Of a DNA stretch of 64,000 bases, positions 54,301 to 61,773 are shown piece by piece (position 1 is the stretch's first letter; each line of letters opens with the position of its first letter). Source of the DNA: Nocardia bovistercoris (GTDB lineage Bacteria > Actinomycetota > Actinomycetes > Mycobacteriales > Mycobacteriaceae); contig NZ_JADMLG010000004.1 of NCBI RefSeq assembly GCF_015674855.1, forward strand, positions 124,001 to 188,000, in the 5' to 3' direction. The position numbers and the translations under genes were made by a program. The notes under the pieces are model-generated. The model was not told the origin of the DNA. It was given only the letters and a program-made list of their open reading frames with translations, and made no database searches.

Positions 54301-55542
54301 GCCGAAGAGGTGCTGACCAACCACGAGGAGAAGCGCGCCGAGGCCGAACAGGCACGAGATCGGGCGATCGCGCGGCTGTGGGAGACCCTCGACCACGGGT
54401 TGGCCCAGTCGCTCGCGATGGCGCTGCCCGAACGTCGAAACGTCCAGGCGGCAAGGGATCTGGCGACGGCGGTGCGGCGGGAAGTCGATGTGAAGGCCGA
54501 GCCCGCCGACGTGGACCGCGCATGGCGGGCATGCGTGAACAAGTTGGAGGAATTGCGCCAGGCCCTGCTGCCGCAACAGGACGCCCGCATCCTCGACGAC
54601 GACGAGACCCTGCCGAGGGTGGAGATCCACACCGACGCCGACGCGGGATTCCAACTCCCGCCCGCCGCCGCCGACACCCTCGCCGAGCGGGTACGCGAAC
54701 AACGGGACAGTTTCGACGCCGAACAGCAACGCGTGCTGGCGACGCTGCTCGGATCCACCTTCATCGAACATCTCAAGGAACGCCTCGACTACACACGACG
54801 CACCTTCACCCGCATCAACAACCAGTTGGCGGCCCGCCCGACCCGGCAGGGACACACGGTGAAGGTGATGTGGGAGGCGGATCCGACCGAGCCGGACGCG
54901 GCCGCGGTTCTGAACGCGCTGGGGCAGGGATACGCCGAATTGTCGGTGGACCGGCAGGAGATGGTGCGCCAGTATCTGGCCCGCAAGATCGATGAAGCTC
55001 GTTCCGAGGCCGCGGCCGACGGTGCGGCGGACTGGAAGCATCAGCTCGGGCGGGCGCTGGACTACCGCGGCTGGCTGAAAATCGGCCTGCACTACCGATC
55101 CGGCAGCGCGGGCCGCTGGGCGCCGTTCGATGCGGCCAAGCACGGCGCGAAATCCGGCGGCGAGAAAGTGGTCCTGCTGTCGCAGCCCTTGTTCGCCGCC
55201 GCGGTGGTCGCCTACGACGCGGCTGCCGCGCACGCGCCGCGTTGGGTGTGGCTCGATGAGGCGATGACCGGCGTCGACGCCCAGGTGAAGGCATCGTTCA
55301 TGGGACTGACCGTCGACTTCGAACTCGACATCATGCTCACCGCCCACGACGAATGGTGCAACTACGAGACGGTGCCCGCGGTGGCGATCTACGAACTCGC
55401 CAGGGAGAAGCACCTGCCCGGCGTCGATGTGCTCCCCTACCTGTGGTGCGGCGGAACATTGACCGAGGTCGACGTGGACCGGCTCGGTTCGGTGCCCGCG
55501 TCGTTGCCGACGGACGGCTTGTTCGGGCTCGACGATGGATGA
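51337..55542 (+). CDS. jetC: Wadjet JetC (TIGR02680 type SMC/MukB-like ATPase)
   Basis: 1401 residues. Walker A GGNGAGKTK at 61-69; the ABC-type signature is KSGGEKVVLLSQPLF near 1273, and Walker B/D-loop is WVWLDEAMTGVDAQ near 1303. Between them lie long Ala/Arg/Glu-rich coiled coils (about 320-600 and 800-1070) with a hinge-like globular part near 620-760. This is the motor of Wadjet, forming ATP-driven loop-extruding dimers. The frame is intact over 4.2 kb. It overlaps jetD by 8 nt. Confidence 0.9.
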   Translation: MTVELVGSHFHGQEWLRAAQSRELPEPGRLRWQPLRVGIVNLWEYDDAEFWFADGRLVLRGGNGAGKTKVLELTTLMLLRGEIAPSVLDPFGSQHRSMRFNLLPTGDGDDPREPADAGLGYAWAEFGRVTESGATAYFTCGLGASARAGSGTATVNTWHFVTRGRVGRDFTLLEAGRARELKDLKQIDAMVLPGSAAAYRARLAEELYGLNAESYDNLTELLKQLRKPKLGERLNPASLATTLRDALPPLASHEVDQLADGWEHLEQLRMTMARTEESAHAIAQFVRSGWQPWARRVLRLRSDEMASSTTSLDRTTSDKKAAEGTLAEAVESRDTAEARLTETRRGVGDATAALRELLESDSYRDAVAAAGRIESLRREYGRVRGQHADLCKAVERELDSESKAERKADAAATRVREAGEELRGVQDSLAENAVPAGLAESARRHLAARDVDALVGDHRSREERFRHLRGLDEKRRAAVRRVEGTGDAVEKAETRSVAAREAEAAALTNVREAAQTLETRVRAWAADVEVAAPTDETLADWCDLIPQLTVIDDTGEAAAHPSVTAEMRHHISARRTEWQDRRQSALLDRAPIARRLEEVDTELARARAETDAAPPLPTTWRRRSRPEVSAGEGAPLWRLVDPAPEVDDTALAVLEAALAGSGLLDAWITPHGAVDFEAADIGTVDPTDGVEAGPNLLMVLQPVEAGGVRVELVRRILARFGWRAEGHPEPEGDWLGADGCWRVGRLAGRAETVGFAAYLGVAARAAARMRRIAALEAERDELTDRLSALDIRIAAAATALDRLAAEERALPESEEREVGLAVVLWGERTRATIASATELAAAAKIHADAVSELDVARAALAEYAAAHNFSQTELDAQADALNAVRRDIDRYRMALRQFAAAEDAHADARVFLEEAVERRVDAESAREVIAEERHRLEVKLRTAESTLDTDQQQQLDRKTGLETRIAHLENERDSYDKKLGAASVAAARAEEVLTNHEEKRAEAEQARDRAIARLWETLDHGLAQSLAMALPERRNVQAARDLATAVRREVDVKAEPADVDRAWRACVNKLEELRQALLPQQDARILDDDETLPRVEIHTDADAGFQLPPAAADTLAERVREQRDSFDAEQQRVLATLLGSTFIEHLKERLDYTRRTFTRINNQLAARPTRQGHTVKVMWEADPTEPDAAAVLNALGQGYAELSVDRQEMVRQYLARKIDEARSEAAADGAADWKHQLGRALDYRGWLKIGLHYRSGSAGRWAPFDAAKHGAKSGGEKVVLLSQPLFAAAVVAYDAAAAHAPRWVWLDEAMTGVDAQVKASFMGLTVDFELDIMLTAHDEWCNYETVPAVAIYELAREKHLPGVDVLPYLWCGGTLTEVDVDRLGSVPASLPTDGLFGLDDG

Positions 55543-56761
55543 ACTGCCCGCCGGGTTGCGCGGTTGGTCGGTCCTGGCGGGCCCCGCGTTGGTGGTCCGC
55601 GCGATACAGCGTCGCGTGCACCGCGGCGGCGGGCTGGAGCGTGGCCCGCTGAACGTCACGTTGACAGTCGAGCAGCGGCGCGAAGTCGGGCGGTTGCTCG
55701 GTGTGGACTGGGAGGTCTCCGGCAAGCCGGTCACATTGCCCGCCTTGCGTTCGGCGCTCGCCCAACACGGACTCACCGTCGCCCGATTCGCGGAACTACT
55801 GCACGGTGGCCCGCTCCCGGTCGGCCGGGAACTGCGGGCGACACGTCAGGAGGCGGAACAGCGGGAACGTCGCGCGGTACTGGATCTTTTCGGCGCGGCC
55901 GGTTTGCCGGGCGAGGTTTGCGACCGCTGGCTTTCCGGCGCACGAGCCCCCAAGCTCGGTACCGGACGAGCCTTGGAACTGGCGGAACGCGCCGCCGTCG
56001 TGTGGCCGCTGCTCCCGTGGACCGGCCCGCCCAAGCGACTCGCGCAACTCGCGGCCGAATCCACCGGCGACGCACACGCGCTCGACCACTCCACCGAACT
56101 GGGCCGTACGGTCGCGCGCTTGGTGGCCATCGCGGGCGGCATCACACCGCCCGCTCGACCCGGCCGAGAATGGCGCGCCGCCTGGGCCTCAGCCGGCGTG
56201 CGATGTGACACCGTTTCCTCCCGCGTGCTGGTACTGAACGTGCCGCTGGACCTCACCGCCGGGCTGCGCGGCGGCACCCCGGTGTGGCTGACCCTGCGAG
56301 ATCTATTGACGCCCTGGTCTTTCACGCACCCACCGCGGACATTGTTCGTCTGCGAGAACCCATCCGTAGTGGAAGCCGCAGCCGACGAACTCGGCGACCT
56401 GTGCCCGCCGCTGGTCTGCACCGACGGCATGCCCACGCTGGCCGCACTCGACCTGCTGTCGGGCGCCGCGGAAGCCGGGACAGCCGTCCGAGCGCGGGCG
56501 GACATCGATTCCGCCGGATTCTCCATCCTCCGCACCGTGCGATCGGTCGTCCCGACCGCCCGTCCGTGGCGTTTCGACACCACCACTTACGCAAGCCATT
56601 TCGGACTCGAGGGGCGTACTGCATCCTGGCCGGCCGACCTCCACGCCGAACACGGCAAGGACCTGCACGAGGAGGCGATCCTGCCCCTCCTGTTGGCCGA
56701 CCTACGCGACAACTTCCTTCGCCCGGATATTCCCCTCTCACGCGGCCGCGTCGAGACGTGA
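55535..56761 (+). CDS. jetD: Wadjet JetD nuclease (DUF2399/TOPRIM-like)
   Basis: 408 residues. The C-terminal TOPRIM-like domain has the catalytic Glu in LFVCENPSVVEAA (near 274) and the metal Asp pair in ARADIDSAGFSILR (near 322), followed by the closing HEEAILPLLLADL. The N-terminal half is the DUF3323-type arm domain. JetD cuts the plasmid DNA once the SMC motor has stalled. All key residues are present, so the system looks functional. It is the last gene of the operon. Confidence 0.87.
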   Translation: MDELPAGLRGWSVLAGPALVVRAIQRRVHRGGGLERGPLNVTLTVEQRREVGRLLGVDWEVSGKPVTLPALRSALAQHGLTVARFAELLHGGPLPVGRELRATRQEAEQRERRAVLDLFGAAGLPGEVCDRWLSGARAPKLGTGRALELAERAAVVWPLLPWTGPPKRLAQLAAESTGDAHALDHSTELGRTVARLVAIAGGITPPARPGREWRAAWASAGVRCDTVSSRVLVLNVPLDLTAGLRGGTPVWLTLRDLLTPWSFTHPPRTLFVCENPSVVEAAADELGDLCPPLVCTDGMPTLAALDLLSGAAEAGTAVRARADIDSAGFSILRTVRSVVPTARPWRFDTTTYASHFGLEGRTASWPADLHAEHGKDLHEEAILPLLLADLRDNFLRPDIPLSRGRVET

Positions 56762-57086
56762 ACCAGAGGATTGCGCCGCGGACACGGACTCGACCGAGAA
56801 AGTAGCGCTCGTGTCGATGCCGAGGCGGCCTCGCGTCGGGAAGAATCGGCCGCTCACCTGCCGGACAACTCGCGTTCCGACAGCGTGGTGATCACAGTGA
56901 GCGGCACCAACCGGTCGTCGGGGCGCGGCGAAAGCCCGATCAACATCATCACATCGCTCCCCACCGCAACCACGTGTCGGTGTCGTGCACGCTGTCTACT
57001 TGAACTCACGGTGAACGGCGCGCACCAAGTGCCGTGTCTGGCTCGCGTGCCGGACGCATCCCGCGACCGGTTCGAGCGGGAGTAAG
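56762..57086. other. Intergenic region after Wadjet, no gene seen
   Basis: 325 bp between convergent genes. No ORF with a ribosome site, no hairpin I can support. It contains an AT-richer patch near 56940-57010. A terminator for the Wadjet operon would be expected here but is not obvious. Confidence 0.35.
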
Positions 57087-57842
57087 TCAGAAGGCGGTGC
57101 GGTCCAGCCAGGTGAGGAGTACCTTCGCGTCGCCGGAGATCGCCACTCGCGCGTCGTCGGCCGATATCCGACGCAGCGCAAGCAGGTACAGATCAACCGC
57201 CGTGCCCGCGACGGTCACCGACGCGGGAGCTGGTGTCCCGGTCCACGCGATAGCGTCACCGTGACCGGCCACGGACCAGGTCGCGGCGCGGTCGGTCGCG
57301 ATCAGAGTGAGGGTGTTCCCGTCCGCCAACGGCTCGGCGAACCACCGGGATCCGATCGCGATCAGATCCAACAGTTCGGACAAGCCGTCGGCGGCGATCT
57401 CGGGCGCCATGACCACCTCGCGGTCCAACGCCAGCAGTGCGTCGACCCGATGTCCGGTCCCTTCGTGCAGCCGCCGCCGGATCCACCATCGCGCGGGCCG
57501 CAGCACTTCGAAAGGTGTCCACACCGGCACATCGGGACCTGCCGCGTCCACCACGGCGACGACCCGGCGCGCACTCGCACGCAACCATTCGGCCGCGGCG
57601 CGCTGATCAGTCGGCGGCCGCATGTCAACGGTGGCGTCATCGATCTCGACGGTGCTGCGCCGCCGCACCAGTGCCGCGGTCCAGTGGTGGTCGCCGCCAA
57701 CATGCGCGAGCAGATCGGCCATCGTCCAGCCGGGACAACTCGGCACCGGCAGACTCGGATCGCAGTCGCGATAGATTTCGGCGAACAGATCGGTCTCGGT
57801 CAGCAGCGCTTCCCGCACCGCTTCCGAATCCAGAGAATTCAC
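57087..57842 (-). CDS. DinB/MDMPI-type mycothiol-dependent maleylpyruvate isomerase-family protein
   Basis: 251 residues from the GTG at 57842; a TTG further upstream is less likely. SLDSEAVREALLTETDLF, then CPGWTMADLLAHVGGDHHW with the first metal His, and RRLHEGTGHRVDALLAL with two more, form the three-His metal site of the DinB four-helix fold. VPVWTPFE precedes it. The C-terminal ~80 residues form the alpha/beta MDMPI_C-type domain. Known members use mycothiol as cofactor, which fits a mycothiol-making actinobacterium. Substrate unknown. Confidence 0.82.
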   Translation of the reverse strand: MNSLDSEAVREALLTETDLFAEIYRDCDPSLPVPSCPGWTMADLLAHVGGDHHWTAALVRRRSTVEIDDATVDMRPPTDQRAAAEWLRASARRVVAVVDAAGPDVPVWTPFEVLRPARWWIRRRLHEGTGHRVDALLALDREVVMAPEIAADGLSELLDLIAIGSRWFAEPLADGNTLTLIATDRAATWSVAGHGDAIAWTGTPAPASVTVAGTAVDLYLLALRRISADDARVAISGDAKVLLTWLDRTAF

Positions 57843-58094
57843 GACCTCGACGCTATCCCACCCGAGATTCCCACGCCCGCAGGCGTCCCAGCGATCCGCG
57901 AATCCATTCACGTCCAACCGGACTGGTGAATTCCTCTGTGTGATGCCCTTTCCGCTACCGACGAGTCGCCGTCAGTGAGTGGCGTCATTGCTGTCTTGTC
58001 GGATGTCCATCGCGGTGTTCGGGGATGGCTGCGGGAATTCGGATGTAGCTTCGGTTCTGATGATTTCGCGAGTTGCGGTCGAGAGGATGCGGTG

Positions 58095-58757
58095 ATGACG
58101 TCTCGACTCGACCGGTTCAACCAGCGGCATCCTTGGAGCCACAACGATCATTACGGTCGGTGGGTCGTTGACCGGGTGGCGAAGTCGCGAGCCCGGCATG
58201 TCCTCGACGTCGGTTGCGGCACCGGCAATCTCATCGCTCGCCTGCGGAATTGCCACTCCGCGACCGTGACCGCGCTCGAACCCGATCCCACGATGGCTCG
58301 CCTTGCGATGCGGCGTTTCACCGACGATCCAGCGGTGTCAGTCATTCATACGGACTTCGCCGGTCGCGATCCGCGACGGCGCTGGGACGCGGTCGTCCTC
58401 GTCGCCGTCCTGCATCACCTTCCGCTGGTGCCGACCTTGCGCGACCTGCGCGCCTGCCTCGCACCGGGTGGACGTCTGGTCGTGGTGGGTTGCTATCGCG
58501 GGACCGGGCTCGCCGACCTGCTCCTCGACCTGCCCGCCGTCGCCGCCAACCCGATCATGGGAATGATCAAGCATCCGACCCGCGCCGCCGCGCCGCCACC
58601 GCACATGAGGGCCCCCACCGCCGACCCCGAAGAGACCTTGGCCGAAATCCGAGCCGCGGCCGCGCTCGAATTACCCGGTGCGCGAATCCGGCGCCGCTTG
58701 TTCTGGCGATACACCTTGGTCTACGACGCTCCCGTTCTCCCCGGTCGCGCACGTTGA
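58095..58757 (+). CDS. Class I SAM-dependent methyltransferase
   Basis: 220 residues from the ATG 7 nt after GAGAGGA. FNQRHPWSHNDHYGRWV leads into the SAM site VLDVGCGTGNLIARL (about 34-48), the acidic residue in ALEPDPTMARLAM, and post-motifs WDAVVLVAVLHHLPL and LAPGGRLVVVGCY. Belongs to the small-molecule methyltransferases; the substrate is unknown. No partner gene is obvious. Confidence 0.83.
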   Translation: MTSRLDRFNQRHPWSHNDHYGRWVVDRVAKSRARHVLDVGCGTGNLIARLRNCHSATVTALEPDPTMARLAMRRFTDDPAVSVIHTDFAGRDPRRRWDAVVLVAVLHHLPLVPTLRDLRACLAPGGRLVVVGCYRGTGLADLLLDLPAVAANPIMGMIKHPTRAAAPPPHMRAPTADPEETLAEIRAAAALELPGARIRRRLFWRYTLVYDAPVLPGRAR

Positions 58758-58971
58758 CGCCGTCGGCGGTATTCGAACGGACACGGATGCAGTGCCGGTG
58801 GTCCTGGCCATCGGCCCGGTGCCGCTATTGATGGGAGCGATCGGATGGCCCGTCGGGGCCGAGGCGACGCCACGCGCACGCCGAACAGATCCGGAGCCGA
58901 AACCGCCGCCCGATCCGGGCAGGTGCGGCAACGGCGGGTATCGGCGAGCGGGCGACGGAGTTCGCGACGCG

Positions 58972-59694
58972 CGGTTATCGAGTAAAGATCTCCGCGACAC
59001 CGCGTTGTATCACTCGGGGCTGGTCGCGCACGGCAACACCACGCGCGGTGGGATCGCGGGCTACATCGGCCGCAAAGCCGTGGATATCTCGCACCCGCTC
59101 ACCGTCCTGGAGGATTGTCACCTGCTGGCGCGTGAGCAGGATGTGTTCCGGACCGGGAAGTCGGTCTATCGGATCACCGAACCATTGATCAATTTCTACG
59201 AGGCCGTCATGCGACCGGCGTGGGCGCGACTCGAGAGTGGACAGGGGCGACAGGTGTGGGACCGGTCCAAGGAGCGGTTCGCGGCCCAGGTCGTTGGACC
59301 GCACTTCGAGGCGATATGCCGGGAATACATGCTCGGCGACGGTGTCGAGCTACTCGGCCCGGAGGCGATGTTCGGGGAGATCGGCTCCGGCGTCGTCACC
59401 GATCCGACGGCTCGCAAACAAATACAGATCGATGTGGCGGTCACCCGCTCGGGTGATGGCGGGCGCCGAGCTGCCGTATCGATGCTCGGCGAGGCGAAGT
59501 GGGGCGCCACCATGGGCATCGGCCATCTGGATCGATTGACTCGCGCACGAGAAGTGTTGGCCGCGAGCGGTTCGGACATGTCGGATTGTCGCCTTGCCTG
59601 CTTCAGCGGGGCTGGATTCAGTGACGCACTCCGTCGACGGGCGGATCAGGACTCGGATGTACTACTCATCGGACTTCCGGAACTGTATCCGTAA
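58972..59694 (+). pseudogene. 5'-truncated DUF234-type ATPase, C-terminal nuclease-like domain only
   Basis: The last ~240 codons match the C-terminal part of DUF234 AAA ATPases: NTTRGGIAGYIGRKAVDISHPLTVLEDCHLL (winged helix), YRITEPLINFYEAVMRPAW, then a PD-(D/E)xK-like domain with QIDVAV and LGEAKWGATMGIGHLDRL, and FSGAGFSDALRRRA. The N-terminal ATPase with its Walker motifs (normally ~220 residues) is absent; the frame upstream is unrelated Pro/Arg-rich sequence without a good start. I read this as a remnant after deletion, though a short independently translated domain cannot be excluded. Confidence 0.7.
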
Positions 59695-59780
59695 CTGCCT
59701 GATCCTGGGATCCGGGTTCGATTCTGTCTTGGACGACCGCAACCTCGTCATGTCGTGCCAGCCGTGCGGGCGTGACTCTT

Positions 59781-59816
59781 TTTGGACTTGCAAATAGTCC
59801 AAACGGACCATAATAT
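59781..59816 (+). promoter_or_regulatory. Strong promoter with 8-bp inverted-repeat operator
   Basis: TTTGGACT (59781-59788) and AGTCCAAA (59796-59803) form a perfect inverted repeat with a 7-bp spacer. Inside it starts the -35 TTGCAA (59788-59793), followed 17 bp later by the -10 TAATAT (59811-59816). The ATG of a 34-codon ORF lies 7 nt after the -10. The repeat covers the -35, so a repressor bound there would block transcription. Confidence 0.7.
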
Positions 59817-59823
59817 GTGCCTT

Positions 59824-59928
59824 ATGGAACAGTTAGATCTGGTGATGGCCAAGGGGCTGCATCCCGGCCGTGTCGCGCTCACCGAGGCGATCAACCCCAT
59901 GGTCATCGAGTCATCGGGCGCACTGTGA
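59824..59928 (+). CDS. Possible 34-aa leader ORF
   Basis: Starts MEQLDLVMAKGLHPGRVALT and ends VIESSGAL. The ATG is 7 nt after the predicted -10, so the message could be leaderless. The stop overlaps the GTG of the next gene (GTGA), which implies translational coupling. No hydrophobic segment. It could be a regulatory leader, a small partner protein, or the true N-terminal part in another frame; homology is not recognised. Confidence 0.45.
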   Translation: MEQLDLVMAKGLHPGRVALTEAINPMVIESSGAL

Positions 59929-60611
59929 ACGAGCATGTCGACCACCTCTATCTCGACCGAATCGACCTGCGCGCGTTGGTCGAATTGCTCCGCGAGATAC
60001 CGGATCTGGTCGAGGATCTCACTATCACCTCGACCAATCAGGCGAGAACCGGCGCGGGCGGAAATGTGCGCGCGCACCGTCGACCGACCGCCCAACCGCT
60101 GCCGTATGACCCCCGAGCGCTGCGAGTCGCCGACTCGCTGCATGCGGTGCTGGTGTCTTGGGTTCGGTTGGTGTGCGAACAACGCGGACTCGAATATCGT
60201 GATTCGCCGACGACGACGGGACTGGCGCGCTGGCTCGATCGCAATATCATCGCCTTCGCCATGACCGAGGGAGTGCAGGGCGCACCCGCCGAAATCCGAG
60301 CGGCCACCCAGGCGGCTTGGCGGGTGATCTGCCCGCCCGACGCGGCGATCGTTCTGGACGACTCGACAGTGGCACAGGCTCTTACCTGTCGGCTCAATGC
60401 GGCCGGAATAGCCGCTCTGGCCGAAGAATTGGGTGGGGAGTATCGCGGACTGACGGTGCGGCGAGTGCAGACACTGCGAGACGCGGGCCTGATCACGCCG
60501 CTGCCCGGCCCCTGGGCGCCGGGATGGCCCGAGCAGTACCTCGTCGGGGACGTCCTCGAAGGTCATCTCGCTCATCCGCGTCGAACGCGCCGAACCAAGG
60601 TCGACCGATAG
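59925..60611 (+). CDS. Hypothetical protein, 228 aa, possible DNA-binding C-terminus
   Basis: Begins MNEHVDHLYLDRIDLRALVE and is coupled to the 34-codon ORF through GTGA. The N-terminal ~60 residues are a helical acidic domain. The centre (ALRVADSLHAVLVSWVRLVCEQRGLEY) is helical. Near the end, NAAGIAALAEELGGEYRGLTVRRVQTLRDAGLI can form a winged-helix/HTH. I do not recognise the family; such layouts occur in phage- and plasmid-type proteins of Nocardia. The inverted repeat in its promoter may be its own operator. Confidence 0.6.
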   Translation: MNEHVDHLYLDRIDLRALVELLREIPDLVEDLTITSTNQARTGAGGNVRAHRRPTAQPLPYDPRALRVADSLHAVLVSWVRLVCEQRGLEYRDSPTTTGLARWLDRNIIAFAMTEGVQGAPAEIRAATQAAWRVICPPDAAIVLDDSTVAQALTCRLNAAGIAALAEELGGEYRGLTVRRVQTLRDAGLITPLPGPWAPGWPEQYLVGDVLEGHLAHPRRTRRTKVDR

Positions 60612-60901
60612 CGAAGCCGCCCCGTCCACCGATCGGACACAACGCTCTTCATTCACTCGATGCGCGTCCTCGGATCGCCCCGCCTCTCAGACGAGGTGGG
60701 GCGATTGTCGTTGTGGGCCATGAATGTTGCTGCGATAGTCTTCGAAAATAGTTGTTGACCAGCATCTTCGAAGCATCGGCGAAGTGGGTGTTGACAAACG
60801 GTGTGTTGATAGGTGAGACTTGGCGCAGCGCCAGAGCTGTGCCCGGATCTCGCTAGAACCGAAAACTGGCTCCCCATTCCATATATCGCATCAGTATCCC
60901 A

Positions 60902-60934
60902 GTGACCTCGAATACCGCCGGTATTCGAGGTCAC
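60902..60934. terminator. Perfect 15-bp-arm palindrome, possible terminator
   Basis: GTGACCTCGAATACC (60902-60916) and its exact complement (60920-60934) are separated by 3 nt. On the plus strand, AGTTGTTTCTC follows, a weak T-rich tract. It lies about 290 bp after the 228-residue gene, so it could end that transcript. It could also be an insertion or attachment site. Confidence 0.6.
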
Positions 60935-61115
60935 AGTTGTTTCTCAGCGTGATGGCCGAATCGGTCCTCGCGTTCCAAGCGTGCGGCACGCCCCCGAAAC
61001 CCTTCGATGTCCATTGACACGCGGGACAGAGCTCGCCGCATACCCGCCTCGATTCTCCGCCGACTCCCGCCGATGCAGGCGCGGTCGCGAACTCATCGGC
61101 GAATCGGGGCGCTGT

Positions 61116-61281
61116 GCCCCACTCCCGGTTCACCCCTCGGCCGGGGGTGGGGCAACCGAACTCGCCTCGACCACACTCCGTTTCCCGCAGGCAGACCGCC
61201 GCGGTCGCAGACGATGTGAGCGTCGGGGCGCCCCCGCCCCACCCCCGGTTCGCTCGGAACCGGGGGTGGGGCAACCGAACT
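61116..61281. repeat. Two palindromic elements sharing a 22-bp direct repeat
   Basis: The perfect element is GCCCCACCCCCGGTTC-gctcg-GAACCGGGGGTGGGGC (arms 61236-61251 and 61257-61272). The earlier element (61116-61153) has arms GCCCCACtCCCGG and CCGGGGGTGGGGC with a longer loop. After each, the same bases continue, so a 22-bp stretch (CCGGGGGTGGGGC plus AACCGAACT) is identical at 61141-61162 and 61260-61281, 119 bp apart. This is the form of a REP-like dispersed palindrome. Confidence 0.85.
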
Positions 61282-61302
61282 GCCTACTGCGGAAGGAGGT
61301 GA

Positions 61303-61395
61303 ATGATGCTGACTCTCGTCCTCGACGTCCTGGAACTGGTTTGCCGGATCGCGCCGCTGGTCCTCCCGGTGATCCTGCCGCTGTTCGGACTGTGA
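61303..61395 (+). CDS. Hydrophobic mini-protein, 29-30 aa
   Basis: The ribosome site AAGGAGGTGA (61293-61302) is a full match to the 16S rRNA 3' end, and two ATGs follow (61303 and 61306; the second has the better spacing). The product starts MLTLVLDVLELVCRIAPLVL and ends PLFGL: one amphipathic to fully hydrophobic helix with a single Cys. The preceding perfect hairpin ends 20 nt before the ribosome site, so it may shape the leader. It resembles small membrane peptides and type I toxins in form; no homologue is recognised. Confidence 0.55.
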   Translation: MMLTLVLDVLELVCRIAPLVLPVILPLFGL

Positions 61396-61547
61396 ACCGC
61401 GACAGTGACCTTCGGCTGAATTCCGGACGGAAGTATTGATGCAGTCCCCGGCAGGCCGCTGACGTGGGCTGTCGGGGCGATCGACACGATGGGTAGGGAC
61501 GCCGGGGATCGTCGGAATCAGCTCGAAGGAAGCGTCCACGTCACCGG

Positions 61548-61773
61548 ATACTCTCGTTCGCCTTCCATTTCGACGCTGCGGAGATCGACGCGATCATCGA
61601 ACGCGTCGGCGCGGATGTCGCCGAGCGCATCGCCTCGGCCGAGCCGCTGCGACGTCTTTCTCGCCGCCCTCGACCGCGACCCGCTCGCGCCGTTCGACTC
61701 GGATGCACGCTCGGACGACGCGGTTGTTTCCGTACTTGTCTTGCGCCCAAACCTCTTTCAGGAGCTTTCATGA
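61548..61773 (+). pseudogene. Possible frameshifted small gene before the serine-hydrolase homologue
   Basis: Between 61396 and 61769 I see no intact gene. One frame reads FDAAEIDAIIERVGADVAER up to about 61640; from there the coding-like sequence continues in the next frame as DVFLAALDRDPLAPFDSDAR and ends at a TGA (61771-61773) overlapping the next ATG. A one-base indel near 61645 would join them. No start codon is visible in the first frame. It may be a decayed partner gene or a sequencing error. Confidence 0.3.

Larger units (their letters stand above)
60612..61302. other. Repeat-rich intergenic region
   Basis: 691 bp without a normal gene. It holds, in order, a 15-bp-arm palindrome at 60902-60934, a degenerate GC-rich hairpin at 61116-61153 and a perfect 16-bp-arm hairpin at 61236-61272; the last two are followed by the same direct repeat. 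The 3' end carries the ribosome site of a mini-ORF. This looks like a hot spot for palindromic elements. Confidence 0.6.

Noticed and set aside
52738-55776. 1012-codon antisense frame over jetC
   Set aside because: Shadow of a biased codon pattern; JetC on the plus strand is unambiguous.
60790-60825. TTGACA at about 60793 as a promoter for a gene at 60.8-61.0 kb
   Set aside because: No acceptable -10 at 16-18 bp and no gene follows.
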